Source: Phocoena phocoena
Lineage: Eukaryota; Chordata; Mammalia; Artiodactyla; Phocoenidae
DNA: 64,000 nt
Assembly (NCBI RefSeq): GCF_963924675.1
Contig: NC_089239.1
Span: 3,895,001-3,959,000 of the forward strand
Direction: 5' to 3'
Part shown: positions 1-10,800 of the stretch, piece after piece
Layout of the letters: each line of letters starts with the position of its first letter
Numbering within the stretch: position 1 is the first letter of the stretch
Made by a program: the position numbers and the translations under genes
The notes under the pieces: model-generated
Told to the model about the DNA's origin: nothing
Seen by the model: only the letters and a program-made list of their open reading frames with translations
Databases searched by the model: none

Positions 1-127
1 GAGGTTAGGTTCAGACAGTTAGGTTCTGTTGCAGGTGTTATTGGCCTCCTGGTTGACTCAGTGGAATTGGGGCCAAGCTGGGGTATGTGGATGCCAGAAG
101 ATGCAAGTTTTAATCTTGATTCAAAGT

Positions 128-262
128 TAGATCAGGTTCTTTTTCAGATTTTTTCCCCTTATAGGTTCTTACAAAACACTGAGTAGAGTTCCCTGTGCTA
201 TGCAGTAGGTCCTTGTTGGTTATCTATTTTCTATACAGTAGTGTGTAATGTTTATCCCAAAG
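128..262 (-). mobile_element. L1 3'UTR segment, inverted arm of a rearranged L1
   Basis: The stretch reads as the reverse complement of the cetartiodactyl L1 3' untranslated region. Recognisable blocks are 'agttccctgtgctatgcag' and 'taggtccttgttggttatc', and the same blocks recur antisense near 41.79 kb and 59.05 kb. It abuts sense-oriented L1 sequence at about 263, and both sides carry the short 'gaaaaagaa' segment. An upstream piece inverted against a downstream piece with a small overlap is what twin-priming 5' inversion leaves. No target-site duplication could be matched. Bases 1-127 show nothing I recognise. Confidence 0.75.
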
Positions 263-282
263 AATGTGAAAAAGAATATATA

Positions 283-283
<1 letters not shown>

Positions 284-317
<34 letters not shown>

Positions 318-328
318 ATATATATATG
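284..328. repeat. (TG)n(TA)n microsatellite
   Basis: An uninterrupted TG run (about 287-313) continues into TATA repeats. It sits within the L1 3'UTR, whose consensus is itself TATATG-rich here, so it probably grew from that. Length is likely to vary between individuals. Confidence 0.95.
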
Positions 329-330
329 GC

Positions 331-510
331 TTCACAGGGGAATTCTACAAAACATACAAAGAAGAACTTGTACCAATCCTTCTCAAACTCATCCAAAAGA
401 CTGAAGAGGAAGGAACACTCCCAAACTCATTCGATGAAGCCACCATCACCCTGATACCAAAGCCAGACAAAGATGTTATCAAAAAAGAAAATTATAGGCC
501 ACTAACTTTG
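331..510 (+). pseudogene. L1 ORF2 reverse-transcriptase fragment
   Basis: About 60 codons read GFTGEFYKTYKEEL, then an [13 protein letters not shown] block, then IPKPDKD and ENYRPLTLMN. This is the well-known segment just upstream of the reverse-transcriptase core in L1 ORF2. The corresponding part of the large L1 in this window (minus strand, about 3540-3690) reads [14 protein letters not shown] and [12 protein letters not shown]. The frame stays open into the following 3'UTR, so an apparent 122-codon frame (241-609) is a chance fusion. It lacks the catalytic motif and is a dead fragment. Confidence 0.85.
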
Positions 511-669
511 ATGAATGTGTGTATATATCTACACATCTATATATATCTAAATCACTGTGCTGTACACCTGAAACTAACACAATATTGTAAACCAACTATA
601 CTTCAATAAAAAAAAAAGACAATGGTCACATACACTAAGTCCCCTCTTCCTGCTTCCCCTCCCTCCATT

Positions 670-685
670 TCATGTGAGCTTTTCT
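670..685. repeat. Target-site duplication, 3' side of the full-length L1
   Basis: The 16 bases 'tcatgtgagcttttct' occur here and again at 6958-6973 without a mismatch. They bracket the L1 exactly: poly(T), the antisense poly(A) tail, begins right after this copy, and the L1 5' end abuts the other. A perfect 16-bp duplication indicates one target-primed insertion that is not very old. Confidence 0.95.
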
Positions 686-697
686 TTTTTTTTTTTT

Positions 698-868
698 AGT
701 TATTTCTGAGATATACATTTTAAAGTAATAACTAGAATTATGACTTATAACATTATACCAGAATATAAGATTTTTAGAAATTTCATGTAATGTCTGAAAC
801 ATTTATGTTAACATATTTCCATACAAATAACCCAAAGAAAGTTTAGTATTAGTTGTTTTTCTTGTTTG
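698..868 (-). other. L1 3'-transduced flanking DNA
   Basis: The L1 3'UTR normally ends at the block starting 'atacagcaggttcttatt' (877), preceded here by a T run (869-876) that is its own A-tail. About 170 bp of sequence that is not L1 lies between that tail and a second T run at 686-697, inside the target-site duplication. Sequence copied together with an L1, lying between two A-tails and within the duplication, is the standard mark of 3' transduction (read-through past the weak L1 polyadenylation signal). Its source should be the flank of the parent L1 elsewhere in the genome. Confidence 0.75.
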
Positions 869-1069
869 TTTTTTTTATACAGCAGGTTCTTATTAGTCAT
901 CAATTTCATACACAGCAGTGTATACATGTCAGTCCCAATCACCCAATTCAGCACACCACCATCCCCACCCCACCGCGGTTTTCCCCCCCTTGGTGTCCAT
1001 ACGTTTGTTCTCTACATCTGTGTCTCAACTTCTGCCCTGCAAACCGGTTCATCTGTACCATTTTTCTAG

Positions 1070-2331
1070 GTTCCACATACATGCCTTAATATACGATATT
1101 TGTTTTTCTCTTCACTCTGTATGACAGTCTCTAGTTCCATCCACGTCTCAGCAAATGACTCAATTTTGTTCCTTTTTATGGCTGAGTACTATTCCATTGT
1201 ATATATGTACCACATCTTCTTTATCCATTCGTCTGTCGATGGGCATTTAGGTTGCTTCCATGACCTGGCTATTGTAAATAGTGCTGCAGTGAACATTGGG
1301 GTACATGTGTCTTTTTGAATTATGGTTTTCTCTGGATACATGCCCAGTAGTGGGATTGCTGGGTCATACGGTAATTCTATTTTTAGTTTTTTATGGAACC
1401 TCCATACTGTTCTCCATAGTGGCTGTATCCATTTACATTCCCACCAACAGTGCAGGAGGGTTCCCTTCTCTCCACACCTCTCCAGCATTTGTTGTTTGTA
1501 GATTTTCTGATGATGCCCATTTTAACTGGTGTGAGGTGATACCTCATTGTAGTTTTGATTCGCATTTCTCTAATAATTAGTGATGTTGAGCAGCTTTTCA
1601 TGTGCTTCTTGGACATCTGTATGTCTTCTTTGGAGAAATGTCTATTTAAGTCTTCTGCCCATTTTTGGATTGGGTTGTTTTTTTTTTAATATTGAGCTGC
1701 ATGAGCTGTTTATATATTTTGGAGGTTAATCCTTTGTTCATTGATTCGTTTGCAAATATTTTCTCCCATTCTGAGGGTTGTCTTTTCATCTTGTTTATGA
1801 TTTCCTTTGCTGTGCAAAAGCTTTGAAGTTTCATTAGGTCCCATTTGTTTATTTTTGTTTTTATTTCCATTACTCTAAGAGGTGGACCAAAAAAGATCTT
1901 GCTGTGACTTATGTCAAAGAGTGTTCTTCCTGTGTTTTCCTCTAAGAGTTTTATAGTGTCCGGTCTTACATTTAGGTCTCAAATCCATTTTGAGTTTATT
2001 TTTGCATATGGTGTTAGGGAGTGTTCTAATTTCATTCTTTTACATGTAGCTGTCCAGTTTTCCCAGCACCACTTATTGAAGAGACTGTCTTTTCTCCACT
2101 GTATATCTTTGCCTCCTTTGTCATAGATTAATTGAGCATAGGTGCGTGGGTTTATCTCTGGGCTTTCTATCTTGTTCCATTGATCTGTTTCTGTTTTTGT
2201 GCCAGTAACATATTGTCTTGATTACTGTAGCTTTGTAGTATAGTCTGAAGTCAGGGAGTCTGATTCCTCCAGCTCCGTTTTTTCTCCCCAAGACTGCTTT
2301 GGCTATTGGGGGTCTTTTGTGTCTCCATACG

Positions 2332-2362
<31 letters not shown>

Positions 2363-5099
2363 GGTACGCGGGCCTCTCACTGTTGTGGCCTCTCCTGTTG
2401 CGGAGCACAGGTTCCGGACGCACAGGCTCAGCGGCCATGGCTCACGGGCCCAGCCGCTCCGCGGCATGTGGGATCTTCCCAGACCGGGGCATGAACCCGT
2501 GTCCCCTGCATCGGCAGGCGGACTCTCAACCACTGCGCCACCAGGGAAGCCCCTCCATATGAATTTTAAGATGATTTGTTCTAGTTCTGTAAAAAAAAAT
2601 GCCATTGGTAATCTGATAGGGATTGCATTGAATCTGTAGATTGCTTTGGGTAGTATAGTCATTTCCACAATATTGATTCTTCCAATCCAAGAACATGGTA
2701 TATCTCTCCATCTGTTGGTATCTTAAATTTCTTTCATCAGTGTCTTATAGTTTTCTGCATACAGGTCTTTTGTCTCCCTAGGTAGGTTTATTCCTAGGCA
2801 TTTTATTCTTTTTGTTGCAGTGGTAAATGGGAGTGTTTCCATAATTTCTCTTTCAGATTTTTCATCATTAGTGTATAGGAATGCAAGAGATTTCTGTGCA
2901 TTAATTTTGTATCCTGCTACTTTTCCAAATTCATTGATTAGCTCTAGTAGTTTTCTGGTGGCATCTTTAGGATTCTCTATGTATAGTATCATGTCATCTG
3001 CAAGCAGTGACAGTTTAACTTCTTCTTTTCCAATTTGTATTCCTTTTATTTCTTTTTCTTCTCTGATTGCCATGGCTAGGACTTCCAAAACTATGTTGAG
3101 TAATAGTGGTGAGAGTGGACATCCTTTCTCGTTCCTGATCTTGGAGGAAATGCTTTCAGTTTTTCACCATTGAGAATAATGTTTGCTGTGGGTTTGTCAT
3201 ATATGGCCTTTATTATGTTGAGGTAGGTTCCCTCTATGCCCACTTTCTGGAGAGTTTTTATCATAAATGGGTGTTGAATTTTGTCAAAAGCTTTTTCTGC
3301 ATCTATTGAGATGATCATATGGTTTTTCTTCTTCAATTTGTTAATATGGTGTATCACATTGATTGATTTGCGTATACTGAAGAATCCTTGCATCCCTGGG
3401 ATAAATCCCACTTGATCATGGTGTATGATCCTTTTAATGTGTTGTTGGATTCTGTTTGCTAGTATTTTGTTGAGGATTTTTGCATCTATATTCATCAGTG
3501 ATATTGGTCTGTAATTTTCTTTTTTTGTAGTATCTTTGTCTGGTTTTCATATCAGGGTGATGGTGGCCTCATAGAAGGAGTTTGGGAGTGTTCCTTCCTC
3601 TGCAATATTTGGGAAGAGTTTGAGAAGGATGGGTGTTAGCTCTTCTCTAAATGTTTGATAGAATTCACCTGTGAAGCCATCTGGTCCTGGACTTTTGTTT
3701 GTTGGAAGATTTTTAATCACAGTTCCAATTTCATTACTTGTGATTGGTCTGTTCATATTTTCTGTTTCTTCCTGGTTCAGTCTTGGAAGGTTATGCCTTT
3801 CTAAGAATTTGTCCATTTCTTCCAGGTTGTCCATTTTATTGGCATAGAGTTGCTTGTAGTAGTCTCTTAGGATGCATTGTATTTCTGCAGTGTCTGTTGT
3901 AACTTCTCCTTTTTCATTTCTAATTTTATTGATTTGAGTCCTCTCCCTCTTTTTCTTGATGACTCTGGCTAATGGCTTATCAATTTTGTTTATCTTCTCA
4001 AAGAACGAGCTTTTAGTTTTATTGATCTTTGCTATTCTTTTCTTTGTTTCTATTTCATTTATTTCTGCTCTGATCTTTAGGGTTTCTTTCCTTCTGCTAA
4101 CTTTGTGTTTTGTTTGTTCTTCTTTCTCTAGTTCCTTTAGGTGTAAGTTTAGATTGTTTATTTGCGATTTTTCTTGTTTCTTGAGGTAGGCTTGTATAGC
4201 TATAAACTTCCCTCTTAGAACTGCTTTTGCTGCATCCCATAGGTTTTGGATCGTCCTGTTTTCATCGCCATTTGTCTCTAGGTACTTTTTAATTTCCTCT
4301 TTGATTTCTTCAGTGATCTCTTGGCTATTTAGTAATGTATTGTTTAGCCTCCATGTGTTTGTGTTTTTTACGTTTCTTCCCCTGTAATTCATTTCTAATC
4401 TCATAGCTTTGTGGTCAGAAAAGATGCTTGATATGATTTCAATTTTCTTAAATTTACTGAGGCTTGATTTGTGACCCAAGATGTGATCTATCCTGGAGAA
4501 TGTTCCATGCGCACTTGAGAAGAAAGTGTAATCTGCTGTTTTTGGATGGAATGTCCTATAAATATGAATTAAATCTATCTGGTCTATTGTGTCATTTAAA
4601 GCTTCTGTTTCCTTATTTATTTTTATTTTGGATGATCTGTCCATTGGTGTAAGTGAGGTGTTAAAAAGTCCCCCACTATTATTGTGTTACTGTCGATTTC
4701 CTCTTTTATAGCTGTTAGCAGTTGCCTTGTGTATTGAGGTGCTCCTATGTTGGGTGCATATATATTTATAATTGTTCTATCTTCTTCTTGGATTGAATCC
4801 TTGATCATTATGTAGTGTCCTTCCTTGTCTCTTGTAACTTTCTTTATTTTAAAGTCTATTTTATCTGATATGAGTATAGCTACTCCAGCTTTCTTTTGAT
4901 TTCCATTTGCATGGAATATCTTTTTCCATCCCCTCACTTTCAGTCTGTATGTGTCCCTAGGTCTGAAGTGGGCCTCTTGTAGATAGCATATATATGGATC
5001 TTGTTTTTGTATCCATTCAGCAAGCCTGTGTCTTTTGGTTGGAGCATTTAATCCATTCACGTTTAAGGTAATTATCGATATGTATGTTCCTATGACCAT
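1070..5099 (-). pseudogene. L1 ORF2 (endonuclease-reverse transcriptase), broken
   Basis: The first codon is at 5099, after a short gap downstream of ORF1. The apurinic-type endonuclease domain comes first (ITLNVNGLN, then the YLQEAHF catalytic-glutamate block, then VGDF). A small insertion near 4655 replaces the conserved asparagine after GDF and shifts the frame. The frame resumes at 4644 ([12 protein letters not shown]) and runs to about 3547 through the linker and the start of the reverse transcriptase. The RT core lies at about 3490-2723 with [16 protein letters not shown], then [12 protein letters not shown], then the catalytic motif as LLADDMILY. The C-terminal cysteine region and ...KKMWYIYTME lie at about 1640-1189, followed by an in-frame TAG. 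A SINE interrupts the region at 2334-2552. Original size, about 1,260 codons, fits the family. Confidence 0.93.
2334..2552 (-). mobile_element. CHR-2-type SINE inserted in L1 ORF2
   Basis: A T run (2334-2362, antisense poly(A)) is followed by the reverse complement of the short SINE, ending in its tRNA-derived head '...caccagggaagccc'. The polymerase III B-box-like 'ggttcatgcccc' can be read on the minus strand. Flanking copies of 'ctccatacgaatttt' (2323-2337) and 'ctccatatgaatttt' (2553-2567) are the target-site duplication, one mismatch. It interrupts ORF2, so it is younger than the L1 insertion. Confidence 0.95.
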
Positions 5100-5157
5100 T
5101 TTCTTAATTGTTTTGGGTTTGTTTTTGTAGGTCCTTTTCTTCTCTTGTATTTCCCAC

Positions 5158-6062
5158 TCAGAGCAATTCCTTTAGCATTTGTTGTAGAGCTGGTTTGGTG
5201 GTTCTGAATTCTCTTAGCTTTTGCTTGTCTGTAAAGCTTTTGATTTCTCCATCAAATCTGAATGAGATCCTTGCCGGATAGAGTAATCTTGGTTGTAGAT
5301 TCTTCCCTTTCATCACTTTAAGTATATCATGCCACTCCCTCCTGGCTTGTAGAGTTCCTGCTGAGAAATCAGCTGTTAACCTTATGGGAGTTCCCTTGTA
5401 TATTATTTGTCATTTTTCCCTTGCTGCTTTCAATAATTTTTCTTTGTCTTTAATTTTTGCCAGTTTGATTACTATGTGTTTTGGCATGTTTCTCCTTGGG
5501 TTTATCCTGTATGGGACTCGCTGTGCTTCCTGGACTTGGGTGGCTATTTCCTTTCCCATGTTAGGGAAGTTTTCGACTATAATCTCTTCAAATATTTTCT
5601 CTGGTCCTTTCTCTCTCTCTTCTCCTTCTGGGACCCCTATAATGTGAATGTTGTTGCGTTTAATATTGTCCCAGAGGTCTCTTAGGCTGTCTTCATTTCT
5701 TTTCATGCTTTTATCTTTAGTCTGTTCTGAAGCAATGAATTCCACCATCTGTCTTCCAGGTCATTTATCCATTCTTCTGCCTCAGTTATTCTGCTACTGG
5801 TTCCTTCTAGTGTAGTTTTCATTTCAGTTATTGTACTGTTCATCTCTGTTCATTTGTTCTTTAATTCTTCTAGGTCTTTGTTAAACATTTCTTGCATCTT
5901 CTCGATCTTTGCCTCCATTCTTTTTCCGAGGTCCTGGATCATCTTCACTGTCATTATTCTGAATTCTTTTTCTGGAAGATTGCCTATCTCCACTTCATTT
6001 AGTTGTTTTTCTGGGGTTTTATCTTGTTCCTTCATCTGGTACATAGCCCTCTGCCTTTTCAT
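5158..6062 (-). pseudogene. L1 ORF1 (RNA-binding chaperone), broken
   Basis: The start ATG is at 6062 (MKRQRAMYQMKEQDK). An amphipathic, lysine/glutamate-rich coiled-coil part (to about 5850) is followed, after a frame change, by the RNA-recognition region (5748-5410) with NIHIIGVPEGEE, ENFPNMGKE and INPRRNMPKHIVIKL. After LLKAAREK a TGA interrupts the frame near 5409. The remaining C-terminal domain stays recognisable to a TGA at about 5158. In the family this protein forms trimers and packages L1 RNA. At about 300 codons in total it was near full size before decay. Confidence 0.9.
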
Positions 6063-6957
6063 CTTGTCTATCTTTCTGTGAATGTGTTTTTTGTTCCACA
6101 GGCTGCAGAATTGTAGTTCTTCTTGCTTCTGCTCTCTGCCCTCTGGTGGATGAGGCTATCTAAGAGGCTTGATGGGAGGGACTGGTGGTGGGTAGAGCTG
6201 ACTGTTGCTCTGGTGGGCAGAGCTCAGTAAAACTTTAATCCACTTGACTGCTGATGGGTGGGGCTGGGCTCCCTCCCTGTTGGTTGTTTGGCCTGAGGCA
6301 ACCCAACACTGAAGCCTACCTGGGCTCTTTGGTGGGGCTAATGACAGACTCTGGGAGGGCTCATGCCAAGGAGTACTTCCCAGAACTTCTGCTGCCAGTA
6401 TCCTTGTCCCCACAGTGAGCCACAGCCACCCCCCACCTCTGCAGGAGACCCTCCAACACCAGCAGGTAGGTCTGGTTCAGTCTCCCCCGGGGTCACTGCT
6501 CCTTCCCCTGGGTCCCGATGTACACACCATTTTGTGTGTGCCCTCCAAGAGTGGAGTCTCTGTTTCCCCCAGTCCTGTTGAAGTCCTGCGATCAATTCCC
6601 ACTAGGCTTCAAAGTCTGATTCTCTAGGAATTCCTCCTCCCGTTGCCGGACCCCCAGGCTTGGAAGCCTGACGTGGGGCTTAGAACCTTCACTCCAGTGG
6701 GTGGACTTCTGTGGCACAAGTGTTCTCCAGTTTGTGAGTCACCCACCCAGCAGTTATGGGATTTGATTTTACTGTGATTGCGCCCCTCCTACCATCTCAT
6801 TGTGGCTTCTCCTTTGTCTTTGGATGTGGGGTATCTTTTTTGGAGAGTTCCAGTGTCTTCCTGTCGATGATTGTCCAGCGGCTAGTTGTGATTCTGGTGT
6901 TCTCGCAAGAGGGAGTGAGCGCACGTCCTTCTACTCCGCCATCTTGGTTCCTCCTCT
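6063..6957 (-). promoter_or_regulatory. L1 5'UTR / internal promoter
   Basis: About 0.9 kb between the L1 5' end and the ORF1 start codon, GC-rich and without coding sequence. In this family it holds the sense polymerase II promoter inside the transcribed element. I see no tandem monomers of the mouse kind; it is a single unit like primate L1. Whether it is still active cannot be told from sequence. Confidence 0.75.
6936..6950 (-). promoter_or_regulatory. YY1-type site at the L1 start
   Basis: Read on the minus strand the element begins GGAACCAAGATGGCGGAGTA. CAAGATGGCGG fits the known YY1 consensus, and YY1 near +10 to +20 positions L1 transcription initiation in well-studied species. Its location at the very 5' end is as expected. 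Binding here is inferred. Confidence 0.7.
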
Positions 6958-6973
6958 TCATGTGAGCTTTTCT

Positions 6974-8214
6974 ATGAAGAGCGTTCTCTTTCTCCTGAGA
7001 TTACACAGGACCTGTACCACCCACAGGACCTAGTACCACCCAGTGAGGAGCAGTGGTCTGCAGCAGAAAGATGTGATTTTGCCATTTAACTAATTGGCAA
7101 GATTGGCAGCCATAATAAATAGCCAAATATTTAATCCAAGATTAATTAGTGAATAAATACTATACTAAAAGTGAGGCTGATAAGGAGAAAGTATTCCTGT
7201 CCTGTATGGGGAAATGGGTATGTTGTATCCTATGCCTAGGATGAGCCGGTGACACACCTTCCTTAACAGATACAACGTTACAACGTTAACCCAAGGGGAG
7301 GTGACCTTGGGTTTCAGGAACACCCATCCTTTTGTCTGTTACAAGGTGGCGGGGATGTGAGGGGATTGAACTCAGGGAAGACAAGAAGCAGTTTATTCTA
7401 GTCTCATCCTTTCACCGCTTTAAGATATAAAAATTAAAATAAATGTGATTTTTAAAAGGAGCGGTACATCAATATTGCCTAGAGCAAAATCAATAATAAA
7501 ATCTCAAGTTGAAAAATTACCCAGAGGAAGAAAAACATGAAGTGTTCAGACCCCAGAAGAAGGAAGAATCTAAAATATACTTCATTGATCTCATTAGAGT
7601 ATTTTCAAGTTTGCTGGTTTTCGCAATGCAGAAATCCCAGAAGTTTATTTGAACACCGCACTAAAGAGACGTTGTAAGCAAAGTTGCCGGAACATTTTTG
7701 TAAAGCAAATCACTTTTCAGTAAACCCTGACTCTCTTTGGCATGTCGGTATCAGGAGGAAAGCAGGAACGAGAACAGTTCTGTTCTCCTGTAAATTGATG
7801 ATAGTATTGTTCCTGAAAAGTTGAGTGTCAAATGGATTTTGTAAATTGAGTCTTATTTTTGAAAGCACTAGGGGAATCCTGTAAAAACAAAGAAGCCGTT
7901 TGGTTAAATGAATACTTTCTCTCTCTCTCTTGTTTTGCAATTAAAAATTTTTTTTCCAGGTTTGGATTTTTGTGTATTTTGTCTGCTCAGAGCAGGGACC
8001 ACCTGTGGATGAAGAGAAGGGAAGGAGGAATAACTTGTCCCAATCACAATCCTCAGGGTTCAGGCTGGGAGACCCTTTCGGAGAGCCAGGCCAGCTGCAG
8101 GGACGCCTTAGAGCAGCCTTCTTCACGGAAGGCCTTTAGGAGCCGGACGAATCCACATCGTAAGTGGTGAGAGTACCAGGAGGGTCCAGGCCAAACTGGG
8201 TTTGGCTGCTGGTG
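6974..8214. other. No gene or recognised repeat
   Basis: AT-rich unique-looking sequence. A pyrimidine-rich stretch followed by 'ttttttttccag' at 7948-7960 resembles a splice acceptor, but no donor or convincing coding frame follows. I support no feature here. Confidence 0.6.
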
Positions 8215-8310
8215 CCATCAGCCACCAGCTGTGTCCTAGAAAACTCATCCAACCTCAGTGCCTGTAATTGCTCAACTCTGTGATGAGGCTGTTTCCCTTA
8301 GAAAGTGCTG
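8215..8310 (+). mobile_element. MIR SINE fragment
   Basis: Reads 'caccagctgtgtcc', then 'cctcagtgcctgtaatt', then 'tgtgatgaggctg', in the order of the MIR core and 3' half. Strongly diverged. Confidence 0.5.
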
Positions 8311-9755
8311 CAGGATATGAACCAAGACTGCGCCAGGCAAGCAGCAGATGCTCTGTAAGCGGGGTTGCCACGTTTAGGGAGAGCCCGGGGTGTTTTGGTG
8401 CAGAGCCCCTTGACCCAACTGGGATATCCTGTGTTTTCCCCACTTCTCCCATTCGTGTCCCTACTTTGGCTGTTCTTACCGTCTCCTAAAGGTGGTATTT
8501 CTCCCTGTGATCTGTGTGGGGAGGGCCAAGATCCAGCAGCAGAATCTCTCACAAGTGCGGGGACACCGGAACGGCACAGGTGCCATCTAGTTTTTATACC
8601 AAGCTGCTCCGCTCACGTTCCCCGCCCCAGGCACCCAGGGCAGAATCTTTGGGTGCACCCCTCGCTCTTACTGACCCAGTCTCTGTTTCATGGCTAATGA
8701 CTTCGAACAGCCCCGACTCTCTGCCTCCCAGAGAGTACAGCTGCCTCCCATCCTAGATGCCTTCCCAAGGCATCCTTGTGCCTTCAAGGCTCAGCATCCC
8801 AAGCTCTGCTCTCCTTCCCTCCACTTGAATTTTCCCTCTCAGGTAGGTGGCCGGGGCTCAACCACCTACCGTGATCGTGCTCCAGCAGCCTTCACCCTGA
8901 AGCTACAGAACCGGGCGATGGTATCTGACTGATAAGGTCCTGAAGACCGGAGGATCATGTGTTGAGAGCCCCGGATCCTGGTTATTGTTTTGAGCTGAGC
9001 CGGCAAACGTATTTGCATTTGGCGGAAGCTTTCAATACTTGGATGTGAAGGAGTCATCCCTAGAGGCAGAGACGCTGAGAAGCAGGGCCGCAGGCAGGTG
9101 GGAGGGAGGGGATGAGCATGGCTGAGAGCCCACTCTGTGCCAGGCCCTGTGCCAGGCCCTGGTGTTGGTTTAGCCTCGTGAGAAACCTCTCTGCACCTCT
9201 GGGTCCCCTGGGTCTAGTTCCAGGAGATTTAGGTCTACTTGGTGGCTAGGTGGGCCCTGGCCTTCCGGTTGACCCTGTAACAGCCATGTCTCCCAAGTTC
9301 TGTGCTGTTCTTGGTCCTGGAGTAGCCTTTGAGAGAGAAGGCGAAAGAAGAGAGAGGGAGAGGAAGGCATAGTGAGGTGCAGTAAGCTGATGACCGTGCC
9401 GTGCTGTTGATATTGATCCAGATGCGATCGATTGCCTTCTGTGAACTCTGCAGCGCCGCTGTTGATCCCTAAGCGCTAAAATCGAATAGGAAGGCATCTT
9501 ACTGTCAGAAGGCGGGCGCGCCAGCCAGCTCCGGTGCTGGAACGCATTTTGAGCGAGGAGACACAGGGAAGATTGCTGTGGAGGGACCTTCCTTTCCAGA
9601 GACCGCTGGAATCCCTTCGAAGGACTTCCTTGTGGTGGCGATTCATCACCTTGGTGTGGGGATGCGCAAGTGGGCTTTGGGGTGAAGCCCACTGGGGTTT
9701 GGCTCCGGCTCAGCTGCTTCCTTTCCTAGCACATTGCACAAGCTTTTCATTCATT
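8311..9755. other. No gene or clear repeat
   Basis: GC-moderate, mostly unique sequence. A small local duplication 'gtgccaggccct' at about 9138-9162 resembles the end of a MIR on the minus strand. The open frames of 100-148 codons overlap one another on both strands without a coding signature I can see. Confidence 0.55.
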
Positions 9756-9759
9756 TGTT

Positions 9760-9850
9760 TTCCATTCAATAACTATTTATTGAGCATCTACTATATACTG
9801 CGTACTTGGAATACACCAGTGAAGGTGTTAGGTCTGATACCTGTCTTAAT
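9760..9850 (-). mobile_element. L2 3'-end fragment
   Basis: 'tatttattgagcatctact' followed by 'ggaatacaccagtgaag' is the reverse complement of the common L2 3' terminus. Confidence 0.55.
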
Positions 9851-10029
9851 AACATTCTTTCATTCTCTTACTTGGAAAGATAACTTTTTATTTTAAATTT
9901 TATTATGAATAATGTCAAATATACACAGAAGAAGAGTTTTCACTGAATCCCCACTCATTACAGGGCACTGTAACACATGCTAAAGAAGTTGCTGTGAGAC
10001 TCAAAGTGAGACCTGAAGTGTCTCCATTG

Positions 10030-10150
10030 CCCCAGGGATTTGAGCCCCTCTGAGCCTCAGTTTATTCATCTGCAAAATGGGGGAAAATGCACTTACAGTG
10101 CATTACAGAGGATTAAACGCTGTGCTTCATGTCCTGTGCTTAGGGCCCTG
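10030..10150 (+). mobile_element. MIR SINE
   Basis: 'tctgagcctcagtttattc' followed by 'atctgcaaaatgggg' and 'gaggattaaa' is the diagnostic 3' half of MIR in sense orientation. Confidence 0.85.
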
Positions 10151-10324
10151 AATGCAGGGTGAAGAGGACCTCATACACGTGAGCGAACATATGGCTACTG
10201 GGAGGACTCTGTGAAAGACGTCTGAGTGATGGTGAAGGGATAGTAACAGTGGGACAAGGGAACATTGGGATCATTGTGATGCTGACTGCTTACAGCAAGT
10301 GCCTGACCAATAGCAGACCCTCAA

Positions 10325-10422
10325 TAGGTGAGGATAATGGTGAAGATGATGATGGTGGTGGTGGTGATGGTGATGATGATGATGGTGGTGGTGGTGATTA
10401 TTATGGTGGTGGTGAATTCATT
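10325..10422. repeat. (GAT/GGT)n trinucleotide array
   Basis: About 95 bp of alternating GATGAT and GGTGGT blocks with a TTATTAT interruption. A run of aspartate/glycine codons in a 72-codon frame here is the array, not a protein. Likely length-variable. Confidence 0.95.
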
Positions 10423-10609
10423 TTCTCAAATTTAAACATGGTTGGTAAAAAAGAGTTAAAAGGATAAAAGAAAAAATTGTGACTGACATGAGCTAATGAA
10501 AGGAGCTAAAGAGATCATTTAGAAAAGGCATTATCCTGTTAGATGGAAATAATATAAAGTATTACATATGAAAGTATTAAAATGCTGAAATGATGTAAAA
10601 CCCCTAGTG

Positions 10610-10800
10610 TGTGTTGAGGACCTTCCGCATGCAAGTCATCCGGCTGCGTTCTGGGGGCTCACGGTCAAGGTCAGGTGTTTGCCTTCGCCTTCAAGGAGAT
10701 TATCCTCTATTTGGGGAGACACAACAGAAGCTCCTGATAAATTATGACAACAAATTATTTAAACAGCAGCCCGGCACCGAAAAAGAGCTGACACAAGGTG
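10610..10800 (-). mobile_element. L2-like fragment
   Basis: 'cttcaaggagattatcctc' followed by 'ggggagacacaacag' matches the antisense L2 3' region, like 28510-28770 and 50590-50740 here. Ends are uncertain. Confidence 0.5.

Larger units (their letters stand above)
263..614 (+). mobile_element. L1 sense arm: 3'UTR, ORF2 fragment, 3'UTR, poly(A)
   Basis: Sense 3'UTR sequence (263-285) runs into a TG/TA microsatellite. A block of ORF2 coding sequence follows (about 328-510), then the terminal 3'UTR ('ctgtacacctgaaactaac') and a poly(A) from 607. A normal L1 has ORF2 wholly upstream of the 3'UTR, so an ORF2 block inside the 3'UTR is out of order. Both joints lie in TG/TA-rich sequence. The result looks like an internally rearranged, 5'-inverted L1. 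Nested insertion or template switching are both possible. Confidence 0.75.
686..6957 (-). mobile_element. Full-length LINE-1, inactive
   Basis: A complete L1 in reverse orientation. Counting down from 6957 it has: 5' end with the GGAACCAAGATGG start, about 0.9 kb 5'UTR, ORF1 (6062 to about 5158), a short inter-ORF gap, ORF2 (5099 to about 1070), 3'UTR ending at about 877, a first A-rich tail (869-876), extra flanking sequence (698-868) and a terminal poly(A) (686-697). Perfect 16-bp target-site duplications flank it. Excluding the SINE inside ORF2 and the transduced flank, it is about 5.9 kb. Both ORFs are broken by frameshifts and stops, so it cannot move on its own. The 5' completeness and intact duplications show it landed full length and decayed later. 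Confidence 0.95.

Noticed and set aside
7940..8170. Possible exon after a pyrimidine tract and 'ttttttttccag'
   Set aside because: No matching donor site, and the frames through it carry no recognisable protein sequence.
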